Shown in pieces: positions 25,044-33,857 of a stretch of 64,000 nt of DNA. Below the pieces are notes generated by a model that saw only the letters and a list, made by a program, of their open reading frames with translations, made no database searches and was not told where the DNA came from. This stretch comes from SHXO01 sp964523885. Lineage in GTDB: Bacteria; Pseudomonadota; Gammaproteobacteria; Burkholderiales; SHXO01. Positions within the stretch are counted from its first letter, which is position 1. Every line of letters starts with the position of its first letter. The position numbers and the translations under genes are program-made. Location of the stretch: the NCBI GenBank assembly GCA_964523885.1, contig CAZFYX010000039.1:62001-126000 (forward strand), in the 5' to 3' direction.

Positions 25044-25910
25044 TCAGCGCGAGATCGGTGCGGTCCCCCGCGCGTCGAGCGGCAACGTGATCGGTCCGAA
25101 GCGCGTGCCGACGTCCAGCGAGCCGGAGAGCACATACCCCGCCTCGCTGCCGCGCAGCAGGTTGAACACGCCCATGCCGAATGCGCGGGGCGAGAACGCG
25201 ACCGGCACTTCCACCGTCGCACTCTGCCCTGGCCCCAGCTTCGTGCCTGCGACCGCAGTGCTGCGCGCCACGTCCTTGCCGCCCAGTTGCAGCTCGAGCG
25301 CGAGCTTGCCCAGATCGAGGTCGAACTGATTGGTATTCTGCACGCGTACCTTCGCTGTGGCGGCCACCTTGTCCAAGCTGAGTGCGCCAATGTCGAGCGC
25401 GGCGAGGCTCGCTTCCGGTACCGCTGGAACGGGGAGTTCCCCCCGGTAGGACACCGGGACGTTCACGCGTCCGACGACCGGCGCATCGACACCCAGGTCC
25501 ATATTCGCCGTGTAGGGCAGCACGCTGCCCGGCCGGACCGATTTCGCAGCGGCAAACAGGGAGCGGAACTCGATGCCGACCGGCACCTGCAGGACCTTGC
25601 TGCCGCTCGCGGAGATCGATCCGGAAGGCTTGATCCGGCCTTCCGCCACCTGCTGTCCGCCGGTGGCGAGCGCATAGCCCACCTCCACGAGCGGAAGGGC
25701 CACAGCGTAAGGGTTCCTGACCTCGACGTCGAAGACCAGGCCGGCTTTCTCGAGGCTCAGATCCTGAAGGTGCGCGCCGGTGACGCGCGCAGTCGGTTTC
25801 GGTGCCGACTTCAGCACATCGTCGACCGACTGGCAGCCGGCCAGGGCGAGCAGCAGGGCCGCACCCGCTGCGAAGAAGGTGGTGCCTCGGCGCGACACTG
25901 GCGTTACCAT
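25044..25910 (-). CDS. LEA type 2 (WHy domain) lipoprotein
   Basis: A 288-residue lipoprotein: signal peptide with lipobox LALAGC, then two tandem WHy/LEA14-like immunoglobulin-type domains (THLQDLSLEKAG-like start at GAHLQDLSLEKAGLVFDVEV, and KVAATAKVRVQNTNQFDLDL). Each has the NPYAVALPL or NTNQFDLDL signature after the first strand. These proteins are envelope-localised and linked to desiccation or stress tolerance in some bacteria; here function is unknown. ATG 25910 was chosen because the longer frame up to 26105 hides the lipoprotein signal. Confidence 0.82.
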   Translation of the reverse strand: MVTPVSRRGTTFFAAGAALLLALAGCQSVDDVLKSAPKPTARVTGAHLQDLSLEKAGLVFDVEVRNPYAVALPLVEVGYALATGGQQVAEGRIKPSGSISASGSKVLQVPVGIEFRSLFAAAKSVRPGSVLPYTANMDLGVDAPVVGRVNVPVSYRGELPVPAVPEASLAALDIGALSLDKVAATAKVRVQNTNQFDLDLGKLALELQLGGKDVARSTAVAGTKLGPGQSATVEVPVAFSPRAFGMGVFNLLRGSEAGYVLSGSLDVGTRFGPITLPLDARGTAPISR

Positions 25911-25971
25911 GAATCCAGATCCTGCATCATGCGTGATTCCCCGCGAGGCACGCACGTTCCGGGCCCACGAC

Positions 25972-27066
25972 TCAGCCGAACAGGTCGAGCTGCGGCCCCA
26001 CCCGCGGCGGCTGGAACAGCGTGCAATCCAGCGGCCGGCGCCGCTCCTGGTTGAGCCGCAGCCGCTTGCATGCGATGTCGAAGCGCTTGCGAAGCAGGTC
26101 GGCAAGCAGGCCCTCGCCGCTCATGCGCTTGCCGAAGCGGGAATCGTTCTCCCGCCCACCGCGCATCTCGCGCACCCGGCTCATCACGTGGGCCGCCTTG
26201 AGCGGGTAGTGCGTCTCCAGCCAATCCTTGAACAGCTCCTTGAGCTCCCACGGCAGGCGCATCAGCACATAGGATGCGGATTCAGCCCCGGCTTCGGAAA
26301 CGGCCTCCAGCACCGCTTCCACCCCGGCGTCGGTGAGGAACGGGATCACCGGCGCAACCATCGCCCCCACCGGCACCCCGGCGTCGGCGAGCCGGCGGAT
26401 CGCCGCGAGCCGGCTGTGCGGCGCCGAGGCACGCGGCTCCATGCGCCGGGCCAGGTCGACATCCAGCGTGGTGACCGTGACGAACACCTGCACGAGGTTC
26501 TGCCGCGCCATCGCAGACAGCAGATCGAGGTCGCGCGTGACCAGGGCGTTCTTGGTGACGATCGTGCAGGGATGCCGGGTCTCCGCGAGCACCTCCAGCA
26601 CCTGACGCGTGATCTTCCACTCGCGCTCGATGGGCTGGTAGCAGTCGGTGTTCACCCCGATGGCGATCGGCTCGACCTGGTGACCCCGCCGCGCCAGCTC
26701 CTCGCGCAGCTTCTCGGCGGCGTTCACCTTGGCGAAGAGCCGCGTCTCGAAGTCCAGGCCGGGCGAGAGCTCGAGATAGGCGTGGGATGGACGCGCATAG
26801 CAGTAAACGCATCCATGCAGGCATCCGCGGTACGGGTTGATCGAGTACGTGAAAGGGACGTCCGGCGAATCGTTCCGGGTGATGATGCCCTTCACTCGCT
26901 CCGGCGTTACGGTGGTGCCCGGCGCATCGGGGGGCTCACGCGGCGTATCCCAGCCGTCGTCGAACGCGTGCCGCCGCAGCGACTCGAAGCGTCCTTCCGG
27001 GTTGAGGCCGGCCCCGCGCCCCTTGTAGGGCTGGGGCACGGCGCCATTGACGGTCTTGAGCGGCAC
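25972..27066 (-). CDS. PA0069-type radical SAM protein (SplB-like)
   Basis: A 364-residue radical SAM enzyme with the Fe-S cluster motif in NPYRGCLHGCVYCYARP (CxxxCxxC) near residue 80 and the family tail RRPLDCTLFQPPRVGPQLDLFG. The group is related to spore photoproduct lyase and appears in the LexA regulon of Pseudomonas aeruginosa as PA0069 (from memory). The start is GTG at 27066 (valine read as Met), preceded by AGGATGT; a LexA-like box lies 27 bp upstream (27093-27108), supporting a DNA-damage role. The substrate is not established. Confidence 0.88.
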   Translation of the reverse strand: MPLKTVNGAVPQPYKGRGAGLNPEGRFESLRRHAFDDGWDTPREPPDAPGTTVTPERVKGIITRNDSPDVPFTYSINPYRGCLHGCVYCYARPSHAYLELSPGLDFETRLFAKVNAAEKLREELARRGHQVEPIAIGVNTDCYQPIEREWKITRQVLEVLAETRHPCTIVTKNALVTRDLDLLSAMARQNLVQVFVTVTTLDVDLARRMEPRASAPHSRLAAIRRLADAGVPVGAMVAPVIPFLTDAGVEAVLEAVSEAGAESASYVLMRLPWELKELFKDWLETHYPLKAAHVMSRVREMRGGRENDSRFGKRMSGEGLLADLLRKRFDIACKRLRLNQERRRPLDCTLFQPPRVGPQLDLFG

Positions 27067-27092
27067 GGCACATCCTGCCAGGCACCATATTC

Positions 27093-27108
27093 CTGACAGG
27101 ATATACAG
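27093..27108 (-). promoter_or_regulatory. LexA (SOS) box candidate
   Basis: On the minus strand the site reads CTGTATATCCTGTCAG, matching the CTGT-N8-ACAG consensus at 7 of 8 positions, with a TATAT left spacer as in gammaproteobacterial boxes. It overlaps a possible -10 (TATATC) for the radical SAM gene starting at 27066, so LexA bound here would block transcription. Confidence 0.6.
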
Positions 27109-27184
27109 GTACTGATCATAAGTCCAGCCAACGGAGCCTCCCGCCCCATCCGCCCCCCTCTGGAGAGTGGGACTTACAGCGACG

Positions 27185-28036
27185 CTACGCCGCCACGCCC
27201 ATCATCTTCAGCGCCCCCTTGAACAGCGCACTGCCCGGGTCGGCCAGGCGGTTCAGGATGGTGAAGTGGTTGTCCTCCGGGCAGGCAAACTCGCCGGCGA
27301 CCCGGGTCTTCCACGCCCGCTTGATCAGCGCATGCTGCTCGTGGAAGCCGTCCTGCTCCTTCCCGCCCACGGCGAGATACAGGGGGGCGTCCGTGGCCGG
27401 TTGCATCAGCGCCGGGCTCACGCGTCTGGCCGAGGCGGGGGTCAGGCGCACGTCGACGTTCACCGAAGGGGTGTTCATCACCGGCTCGACATCGAACAGG
27501 CCGCTGACAGCGAGCCCGCCCTTCACCACCTTCGCCGGCAGATCCGGGGCGTAGCGCGGCCATTGCGCACACAGCGTCATCGCGGTCAGGTGCCCGCCGG
27601 CGGAATGGCCCGCCACGTAGAGCGGCCCGGCCGGCGCGCCGAAGTTGTTGCCGTTGCGGTACAGCCATGCGGCGGCCTGCACCACCTGGCGCACCAGGTC
27701 CTCGATCGTCACGTTCGGGCACAGCGCATAGTTGATCATCGCCACCGTCACGCCGGCATTCACGAACGGCTCTGCGACGAAGGAGTGCTGGTTCTTGTCC
27801 AGCGCGCGCCAGTAGCCGCCGTGGATGAACATCAGCAGTCCGCGGCTCGTCCCCTTCGCCCGGAAGAGGTCGAGCTTTTCCATCGGGTGGCTGCCGTAGG
27901 CAACGTCGAGGTAGCCGTCCAGCTTCGCGCGGGCTTCCGCGGAGCGCTTGCCCCAGGCCTCGAAGTGCGAGGCGAACTCGGGGACGGCCAGGCGTGGGTT
28001 GTAGCGGGTCTCGTAGTACTGCGCATCCCTCTTCAT
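27185..28036 (-). CDS. Alpha/beta hydrolase, arylformamidase-like
   Basis: A 283-residue cytoplasmic hydrolase of the esterase/kynurenine-formamidase-like group. It has the oxyanion motif FIHGGYWRALDK, the nucleophile elbow VAGHSAGGHLTA (Ser), the acid region LYLAVGGKEQDGF and the catalytic His in PEDNHFTILN. The opening DAQYYETRYNPRLAVPEF is common in this subgroup. ATG 28036 is preceded by AGGAGAAG. The natural substrate is unknown; no kynurenine-pathway gene is nearby. Confidence 0.82.
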   Translation of the reverse strand: MKRDAQYYETRYNPRLAVPEFASHFEAWGKRSAEARAKLDGYLDVAYGSHPMEKLDLFRAKGTSRGLLMFIHGGYWRALDKNQHSFVAEPFVNAGVTVAMINYALCPNVTIEDLVRQVVQAAAWLYRNGNNFGAPAGPLYVAGHSAGGHLTAMTLCAQWPRYAPDLPAKVVKGGLAVSGLFDVEPVMNTPSVNVDVRLTPASARRVSPALMQPATDAPLYLAVGGKEQDGFHEQHALIKRAWKTRVAGEFACPEDNHFTILNRLADPGSALFKGALKMMGVAA

Positions 28037-28178
28037 CTTGGTCTTCTCCTGGTCGATGAGGGACGCTATTTGACCAGAAACGGGGCCGTCGGGCTGCGCT
28101 GACGACGGCTGGCAGCTGCAGGGCAGCCCCGGGTCATGCAGATGGACGGCCGGGGCGGCCGCCTGCCACCGCGCACGC

Positions 28179-29654
28179 TCAGCCGCGCGGCGCCTCCAGC
28201 GCCGCCTGCTGGTCGTCCCGCTCCGGCGCGCCGTGCGGAGCGGGGATCCGCGGCATGAACGCGTCGTTGCGCACGCCGTTGATGGTGAGCGCGCCGCCGT
28301 CGTACACGGCATCGATGACGAACTTGTCTCCGTCGGCCTTGAGCAGGCCCGTGGCCTCGAGGGCCGCCAGCTGCCGGTGCAGCATCTCCTCGGCCAGGCT
28401 CTGCAGCTGCGCCTCCTCGAAGGTGGCGCCCTGCGCGGTCAGCGCATTCAGCGCCTGCTGGCGCGCGTCGCCGGCCATCCAGGCCTGCAGCAGCGAGCTG
28501 GACATCTCGGCAGAGCCGTTGAACTTCAGCCGGGACATCAGCTCGGCCGGTGCCGGCTCGCCGTTGGCGCCGCCGGTGTAGCCCTTGCCGTTGAAGGCCA
28601 GCACCGCGGTGCCGGCGACCTGTCCCTGCTCGGTCTGCACCGCGAGGCGCTTGAGGCGCACCTCCGGCGAGCCCTTGAGCATGTCCCCGAGCATGCGCAG
28701 CGCCGACTGCGCCACCAGGCGGTTGTAGGTACCGGCATCCAGCTGCGCCTGGTCTGCCCCGCCGACGTCGTCGAGGTACCTGGCCAGCGCCTTGCGGTCG
28801 ATGCGGTCGAACTCGACGTCCAGCACGGCGTTCTTGAACGACTTCACTTCGCCGCCCACGGTCTGGCCACTGCCCTCGCGCACCTTGAGCAGGTAGCCGA
28901 GCATCAGGGTCTGGCCCTGGTTGCGCTGCACCGCGGAGGTCTGGATGCCCTTCACGCTGCCGTTGCCGAACGGGCTCTCGACCGAGACCTCGCGAATGTC
29001 GAAGTCGGTGCGTCCCGACCAGTCGGCCTGGTTGGCCGCGGTGACCCAGTCCCCGCGCACCTGCATGCCGGCGAACTCGGCGGTGACGCCGCCTCCCTCC
29101 ACGGCGATGCGCGGGAGGTCGAGCACCAGGTTCATCTTGCTGGCATCGGCCGTCGTCACCGTACCGCTGGCACCGCCCCAGGTCAGCTTCATGGCAGGCT
29201 GTGCGAGCATCTGCTTGCTGAACTGCGGTGACTCCAGCGTCATGGCCAGCGAACGGTCGAAGCGCACCACCGACTGCACCTGGAACGCAGGCTTGCCGCC
29301 GAAGTAGTAGTCGGCGGCGGCCTGTACTTTCTGCGGCCACACCGGCGTGGACTGGATGACCACAAAGCCCTTGCCCGGATCCGGCACGTGCCGCACGGCA
29401 TGCTTGATGGTGAAGTAGGCGTCGGGATCCGACTTCATCGAGATCCGGTGGGTGACTTCGGAGCTGAGCCATCCGCGACGGTACTGCACCAGCGTGATCG
29501 CGAGCGGCGAGTTGGCGTTGCCGGCCTGCGTCTGGCGCAGCACTTCGGCGAAGCCGTGCTCGGTGCGCCACCCCAGGTACCAGGGCAGGGCAGCGGCGCC
29601 CGCCGCTCCGGTGACCACCACCGCCGCGACCACGCCGATTGTCAACTTGTTCAT
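28179..29654 (-). CDS. YdgA family (DUF945) protein
   Basis: A 491-residue envelope protein with an uncleaved N-terminal anchor (KLTIGVVAAVVVTGAAGAAALPWYLG) and a long beta-rich periplasmic part, typical of YdgA/DUF945. Recognisable stretches are GWLSSEVTHRISMKSDP and DVEFDRIDRKALARYLDDV. AAGGGGAATTCGCA before the ATG is a usable ribosome site. Members are poorly characterised. Divergent from the sulfurtransferase gene, with 187 bp between the two starts. Confidence 0.85.
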   Translation of the reverse strand: MNKLTIGVVAAVVVTGAAGAAALPWYLGWRTEHGFAEVLRQTQAGNANSPLAITLVQYRRGWLSSEVTHRISMKSDPDAYFTIKHAVRHVPDPGKGFVVIQSTPVWPQKVQAAADYYFGGKPAFQVQSVVRFDRSLAMTLESPQFSKQMLAQPAMKLTWGGASGTVTTADASKMNLVLDLPRIAVEGGGVTAEFAGMQVRGDWVTAANQADWSGRTDFDIREVSVESPFGNGSVKGIQTSAVQRNQGQTLMLGYLLKVREGSGQTVGGEVKSFKNAVLDVEFDRIDRKALARYLDDVGGADQAQLDAGTYNRLVAQSALRMLGDMLKGSPEVRLKRLAVQTEQGQVAGTAVLAFNGKGYTGGANGEPAPAELMSRLKFNGSAEMSSSLLQAWMAGDARQQALNALTAQGATFEEAQLQSLAEEMLHRQLAALEATGLLKADGDKFVIDAVYDGGALTINGVRNDAFMPRIPAPHGAPERDDQQAALEAPRG

Positions 29655-29841
29655 TGCGAATTCCCCTTTTCACACTCGCGTGTGCACGGGGGAGGGTTTC
29701 AGCAGCTTCCATGCCGGAGGAATGCGACGGCAGGGCCTTGTCGCGCAAGGCTGCAGAGCGTCCATGCCAGCCCGATGCTGACGCCGTACGGCGCATCGCG
29801 TGCTAACATCGGCGCGCCGATTTCACAACGCTTTCACCCCC

Positions 29842-30717
29842 ATGACCGCCTCGTTCGCGCACCCTGAATACCTGGTCACCACCGACTGGCTCGCAGCGCA
29901 CCTCGACGACCCGGACGTGCGCGTGCTAGACGGCACCACCCACCTGCCCCCGCTGCCCGATCTCTCGCTCTACGACGTGGTCCCGGGCCGCGCCGACTTC
30001 GAGAAGGGACACATCCCCGGCGCCGCCTTCGTCGACATCGAGCACGACGTCTCCACGCCACATCCGCGCCTGCACTTCATGCTGCCGGGCGCGGAAGTGT
30101 TCGCTGCGGCGATGGGCCGCTTCGGCGTCGGCGACGGGACGCACGTCGTGACGTACGCAACCGGGAACCACTGGTGGGCGACGCGGCTGTGGTGGATGCT
30201 GCGCGTGTTCGGGCACGACCGCGTGTCGGTGCTCGATGGCGGCTTCCAGAAGTGGCAGCGCGAGGGACGGGCGGTCGAGACCGGCCCCGCCCGCCCACAT
30301 GCTGCCGGGCGCTTCACCGCCCGCATGCGGCCGGAGATGGTCGCCACCCGCGAGGACGTGCTGAGCGCGATCGGACGGACCGGAACCTGCACGGTGAACG
30401 CGCTGCGCGCGGAGCAGCATGCGGGCACCGGCGGCGTGCACTACGGCCGCCGCGGCCACGTGAAGGGCAGCATCAACATCCCCTCGCTGCAGCACATCCG
30501 CGAGGACAACACGTTCCGCACGGCCGACGAGCTGCGCGCGCTGTTCGCGCCCGCCCTCGCCTCGCCCGAGGTCATCACCTACTGCGGCGGCGGCATCGCC
30601 GCGACCAGCGTCGCGCTGGTGCTCGCGATGCTCGGGCACGACCGCGTGAAGGTCTACGACAACTCGCTCACCGAGTGGGCCGCGGATCCCGCGCTGCCCA
30701 TGGAGACGGGCGCCTAG
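29842..30717 (+). CDS. Thiosulfate/3-mercaptopyruvate sulfurtransferase (tandem rhodanese)
   Basis: A 291-residue protein with two rhodanese domains. The N-terminal one (about residues 10-130; GHIPGAAFVDIEHDVST, VVTYATGNHWWATRLWW) has lost the catalytic Cys, as usual. The C-terminal one has the active-site loop VITYCGGGIAATS. It moves sulfur from thiosulfate or mercaptopyruvate to cyanide, thiols or other acceptors. No signal peptide is evident, so it is cytoplasmic. It leads a plus-strand run of genes (epimerase 14 nt downstream, isochorismatase, TlpA-like protein). Confidence 0.88.
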   Translation: MTASFAHPEYLVTTDWLAAHLDDPDVRVLDGTTHLPPLPDLSLYDVVPGRADFEKGHIPGAAFVDIEHDVSTPHPRLHFMLPGAEVFAAAMGRFGVGDGTHVVTYATGNHWWATRLWWMLRVFGHDRVSVLDGGFQKWQREGRAVETGPARPHAAGRFTARMRPEMVATREDVLSAIGRTGTCTVNALRAEQHAGTGGVHYGRRGHVKGSINIPSLQHIREDNTFRTADELRALFAPALASPEVITYCGGGIAATSVALVLAMLGHDRVKVYDNSLTEWAADPALPMETGA

Positions 30718-30731
30718 GAGGAGCTGAAGCG

Positions 30732-31703
30732 ATGTTCCAGTACTTCCCGATCCAGCGCAGCGAATACGACGGCCCGGTGCTGGTGACCGGCGCGGGCGGC
30801 TGCATCGGCAGCTGGGCCCTTGCGCTGCTCACGCGCGCCGGCATCCCGGCGGTCGCATTCGATCTCACCGAGGACAAGCGCCGTCCGCGCCTGCTGATGA
30901 GCGAGGACGAGCTGGCGCAGGTGCGCTGGCTCACCGGCGACATCTCCGAGTCCGACATCGTGATGAACGCGATCGAGGCCAGCGGCGCAAGGGCCATCGT
31001 GCACCTGGCCGCGCTGCAGGTGCCCTTCTGCAAGGCCGATCCGATCGCCGGAGCGAAGGTCAACGTGGTGGGCACAGTGAACGTGTTCGAGGCTGCACGC
31101 AAGCTCGGCATCAAGCGCATCACCTACGCCAGCTCCATCGCGGCGCACGGCGCGATGGAAGGCCACGGCACGCTGCCCACCCTCTACGGCGCCTACAAGT
31201 TCTGCAACGAGGAGACCGCCAAGGTCTACTCGCAGGACTGGCAGGTGCACAGCGTGGGGCTGCGGCCGGGCGTGGTGTACGGCGTCGGCCGCGACCAGGG
31301 CCTGACCTCGAAGACCACCGTGGCGCTGCTTGCCGCAGCAGCCGGCCGGCGCTACGAGATCCCCTTCCGTGGGGCAGTCTCCTGGCTGCATGCGGGCGAG
31401 GTGGCCAGCGCCTTCCTCAAGGCCGTCTCGAAGGACCGCGAGGGCGCGCCGGTGTTCGACATCAATGGCGTGGCCACCTCGGTCGAGAAGTCGCTCGAGC
31501 TGATGCACAAGATCGCGCCCGGCGCGCAGATCACCTGCACGGGCTCGCCGCTGCCGTTCCCCATGGACCTGTCCGACGAGCCGGTGCGCCGGCACCTCGG
31601 CGACTACGGCGTCGTGCCGCTGGACGACGGCATGCGCGGCACGTATGCCGCGTTCAAGGAGCTGCTGGCGCGCGGACTGGTCAAGGCGGAGAGCGCGGCC
31701 TGA
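30732..31703 (+). CDS. NAD-dependent epimerase/dehydratase (extended SDR)
   Basis: A 323-residue extended short-chain dehydrogenase/epimerase with the NAD-binding motif VLVTGAGGCIGSWAL, the VHLAALQ strand-4 motif, and the catalytic Ser in TYASSIAAHG and YxxxK in LYGAYKFCNE. LRPGVVYGVGRDQG is the usual substrate-side loop. AGGAGGAG upstream of ATG 30732 is a strong ribosome site. It starts 14 nt after the sulfurtransferase gene, so they are likely co-transcribed. The substrate is unknown, possibly a sugar nucleotide or a hydroxyacyl compound. Confidence 0.87.
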   Translation: MFQYFPIQRSEYDGPVLVTGAGGCIGSWALALLTRAGIPAVAFDLTEDKRRPRLLMSEDELAQVRWLTGDISESDIVMNAIEASGARAIVHLAALQVPFCKADPIAGAKVNVVGTVNVFEAARKLGIKRITYASSIAAHGAMEGHGTLPTLYGAYKFCNEETAKVYSQDWQVHSVGLRPGVVYGVGRDQGLTSKTTVALLAAAAGRRYEIPFRGAVSWLHAGEVASAFLKAVSKDREGAPVFDINGVATSVEKSLELMHKIAPGAQITCTGSPLPFPMDLSDEPVRRHLGDYGVVPLDDGMRGTYAAFKELLARGLVKAESAA

Positions 31704-31717
31704 GGGGCAGCAACCCG

Positions 31718-32260
31718 ATGCTGCTCGCACGCGAGACCTCCGCCCTGCTGATCATCGATCTGCAGGAGCGGCTGCTGCCGCACATCGACGCGGCGGAGAG
31801 CGTGCTCGCCCAGACCACCTGGCTGCTCGCCGTGGCGCGCCGCCTCGGGGTACCGGTGGTCACGACCGAGCAGTATCCGACCGGCCTCGGCCCCACCGCC
31901 GCCCCGCTGCGTGCGCTGTTGACCCAGGACGAGATGGTCGAGAAGGTGCATTTTTCGTGCGTCGCAGAGGGCAGCCTGCAACGCCACGCGACGTGGGCGC
32001 GCCACCAGTTCGTCGTGGCCGGCACCGAGGCGCATGTGTGCGTGCTGCAGACCGTGCTCGGCCTGCTCGGGGCGGGCAAGCAGGTCTGCGTGGTCGCGGA
32101 AGCAGTGGGCTCCCGCAAGGCCGCGGACCGCGAGCTGGCACTGGCCCGCATGCGCCAGTGCGGCGCGCAGATCGTCTCGCGCGAGATGGTCGCCTTCGAG
32201 TGGCTGGGTCGCGCAGCCACCGAGGAGTTCCGCGACGTCAACCGGAGGTTCCTGCGTTGA
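31718..32260 (+). CDS. Isochorismatase-family cysteine hydrolase
   Basis: A 180-residue YcaC-like hydrolase with the catalytic Asp in LLIIDLQERLLP, Lys in MVEKVHFSCVAEG and Cys in VVAGTEAHVCVLQT. These enzymes hydrolyse amides or vinyl ethers; the YcaC group lacks an established substrate. It begins 14 nt after the epimerase gene and its stop TGA overlaps the TTG start of the next gene, indicating translational coupling. Confidence 0.88.
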   Translation: MLLARETSALLIIDLQERLLPHIDAAESVLAQTTWLLAVARRLGVPVVTTEQYPTGLGPTAAPLRALLTQDEMVEKVHFSCVAEGSLQRHATWARHQFVVAGTEAHVCVLQTVLGLLGAGKQVCVVAEAVGSRKAADRELALARMRQCGAQIVSREMVAFEWLGRAATEEFRDVNRRFLR

Positions 32261-32763
32261 GCCGTGCCTGTTGCGCCCGGGTCTTGCTGTGTATCGGGCT
32301 GATGCTGTGGCTGGCTGCGGCGCGACCGGCGCTCGCCGTGCCGGAGATCGACGAGCCGGCTCCGCCGCTCAGGGGCACGCTGTTTTCAGGCGAGCCCTTC
32401 GACCTTGCCCAGATGCGCGGCAAGGTGGTGCTGATCAACTTCTACTCCAGCTACTGCAAGTTCTGCGCATACGAGATCGGCACGCTCGAATCGTTCTACG
32501 AGACCCACCAGAAGGACGGCTTCGAGGTCATCGCCATCGGCGTCGATGCGCCGGAGGACCGCGAGCGCGTCGAGCGCATGCTGAACATCTACCACCTGCC
32601 GGGCACGATGGCCGCGAGCCTGCAGGAAAGCGGCTTCGCCCCCCGCTATCCGACGCCCACCGCCTTCATCGTCGACCGCGACGGCATCCTGCGCCATCGC
32701 ATCACCGGCGCGAAGGGCCCGTCCCAGTACCAGGAGCTGGTGCTGCCGCTGCTCGCCCGGTAA
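32257..32763 (+). CDS. TlpA/ResA-like thioredoxin, exported
   Basis: A 168-residue protein starting at TTG 32257, overlapping the previous stop (TTGA), with GGAGG 9 nt upstream. Signal peptide residues 1-25 (LLCIGLMLWLAAARPALAV), then a thioredoxin fold with redox motif SSYCKFCAYE (CKFC) and the cis-Pro region RYPTPTAFIVD. TlpA/ResA proteins reduce disulfides in the periplasm, often for cytochrome c maturation, which fits the several c-type cytochromes in this window. The specific partner is not identifiable. Confidence 0.85.
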   Translation: MSRACCARVLLCIGLMLWLAAARPALAVPEIDEPAPPLRGTLFSGEPFDLAQMRGKVVLINFYSSYCKFCAYEIGTLESFYETHQKDGFEVIAIGVDAPEDRERVERMLNIYHLPGTMAASLQESGFAPRYPTPTAFIVDRDGILRHRITGAKGPSQYQELVLPLLAR

Positions 32764-32780
32764 CTGCAGTGCCAGGTACG

Positions 32781-32940
32781 GCGTGACAGAAACCGCGTGA
32801 CTGAACGGCGTGACGAGCGCGCCGACATTTGCGCAACGTCACGTTTCGGTCACGCTGTATCCGTCACGCCGTCCCGGTCACCGTTTTGACGTCACGCGGT
32901 TTCTGTCACGCAGCAGCTGTCATCGCCCTCGCCCTGTCAC
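32781..32940. repeat. 14-bp periodic GTCAC/GTGAC array bounded by a perfect 21-bp inverted repeat
   Basis: GTCAC (or GTCAT at the last) begins at 32849, 32863, 32877, 32891, 32905 and 32919, exactly 14 bp apart; extra copies begin at 32839 and 32936. On the opposite strand GTGAC begins at 32783, 32797 and 32810. The 21-bp segment 32781-32801 is the perfect reverse complement of 32891-32911, with 89 bp between. This occupies most of the gap 32764-32985 and could hold iterated protein-binding sites and a cruciform. Confidence 0.85.
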
Positions 32941-32985
32941 GGATTTTGCATTCCGGAGCACATTCAACCTGCGCGCCGAGACCGA

Positions 32986-33768
32986 ATGCACCCCGCCCTT
33001 TGCCGCTCGCTGGCCTGCTCGGCCCTGCTCCTGCTCCCGGCCGGGCTTCACGCGGCCACCCCCAGCTTCCTGTGCAGCAAGGCGAAGACGTGGGTGGAGA
33101 GGACCATCTGCGCCAGCGATCGCCTGTCAGCGCTGGATCTCGAACTGGCCTCCGTGTACGCACGCCTGCTGCAGATCACCTCGGGTGAGTCCGAGCGCAG
33201 CCTCACGGCGGAGCAGCGGCGCTGGTGGGCCACCCGCGACGAATGCCGGCGCGAGTCCTCCCCGCAGGAGTGCCTGGAGCTGCGCTACACCATGCGCATC
33301 GGCGCCCTGCGCAGCCGCCCGGACTACGCCGAGGCGCAGCCGGGCAAGGCCATCGAGCTGCCCCCCGAGGCCATCGCCACCGCCGGACAAGGCTGGACCC
33401 GCGGGCTGGGCGGATACCTCAAGGCCATCCGCGCCTGCCTGCGCAAGGCACCTGCTGCCGTTGCGCGCATCGGCAACGCCTGGGAGGACCCCGAGCAGGA
33501 CCAGACCGTGGCCGTGCGCCTGCGCGGCACCGACGGGGCGACGTGGGTCTGCCTGGCGCGCCGCAACGGCTCGGAAGTGCTGGCCTGGCGCGAAACCAAC
33601 GCCTACGAGCCGCTGCCGCCCGAGGGACCGTTGTTCTACCCCGACCCGAGTGGACTGCCGGCAGGCGCCTGCGGCAAGCCCGTGCAGGTACTGGACGAGT
33701 ACGACGCCCCGGTGGGATGGGTCGGCCCAGCCTGCGAAGCCACGCCGCCGGTACCCGCCAAGGGGTGA
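32986..33768 (+). CDS. LprI-like (DUF1311) exported protein
   Basis: A 260-residue protein with signal peptide (LACSALLLLPAGLHAATP) and an N-terminal LprI/DUF1311 domain: SFLCSKAKTWVERTICASD, LDLELASVYARLL, LTAEQRRWWATRDEC and ECLELRYTMRIGAL, with the conserved cysteine pattern. LprI-type proteins are linked to lysozyme inhibition. The C-terminal half (about 110-260) has more cysteines and no family I recognise. It stands directly downstream of the GTCAC array. Confidence 0.8.
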   Translation: MHPALCRSLACSALLLLPAGLHAATPSFLCSKAKTWVERTICASDRLSALDLELASVYARLLQITSGESERSLTAEQRRWWATRDECRRESSPQECLELRYTMRIGALRSRPDYAEAQPGKAIELPPEAIATAGQGWTRGLGGYLKAIRACLRKAPAAVARIGNAWEDPEQDQTVAVRLRGTDGATWVCLARRNGSEVLAWRETNAYEPLPPEGPLFYPDPSGLPAGACGKPVQVLDEYDAPVGWVGPACEATPPVPAKG

Positions 33769-33857
33769 GGGCGGCGACTGGCATCGGCCCTGCTAGCGCT
33801 GTCGTCGGCCCGCAGCTGCCTGCGGCCCTGGCCTGCCCCCTTTCCACCGAGGACTGC

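Noticed and set aside
29655..29841. Named promoter elements in the ydgA/sulfurtransferase divergent gap
   Set aside because: Only weak AT-rich hexamers were found; not specific enough to report.
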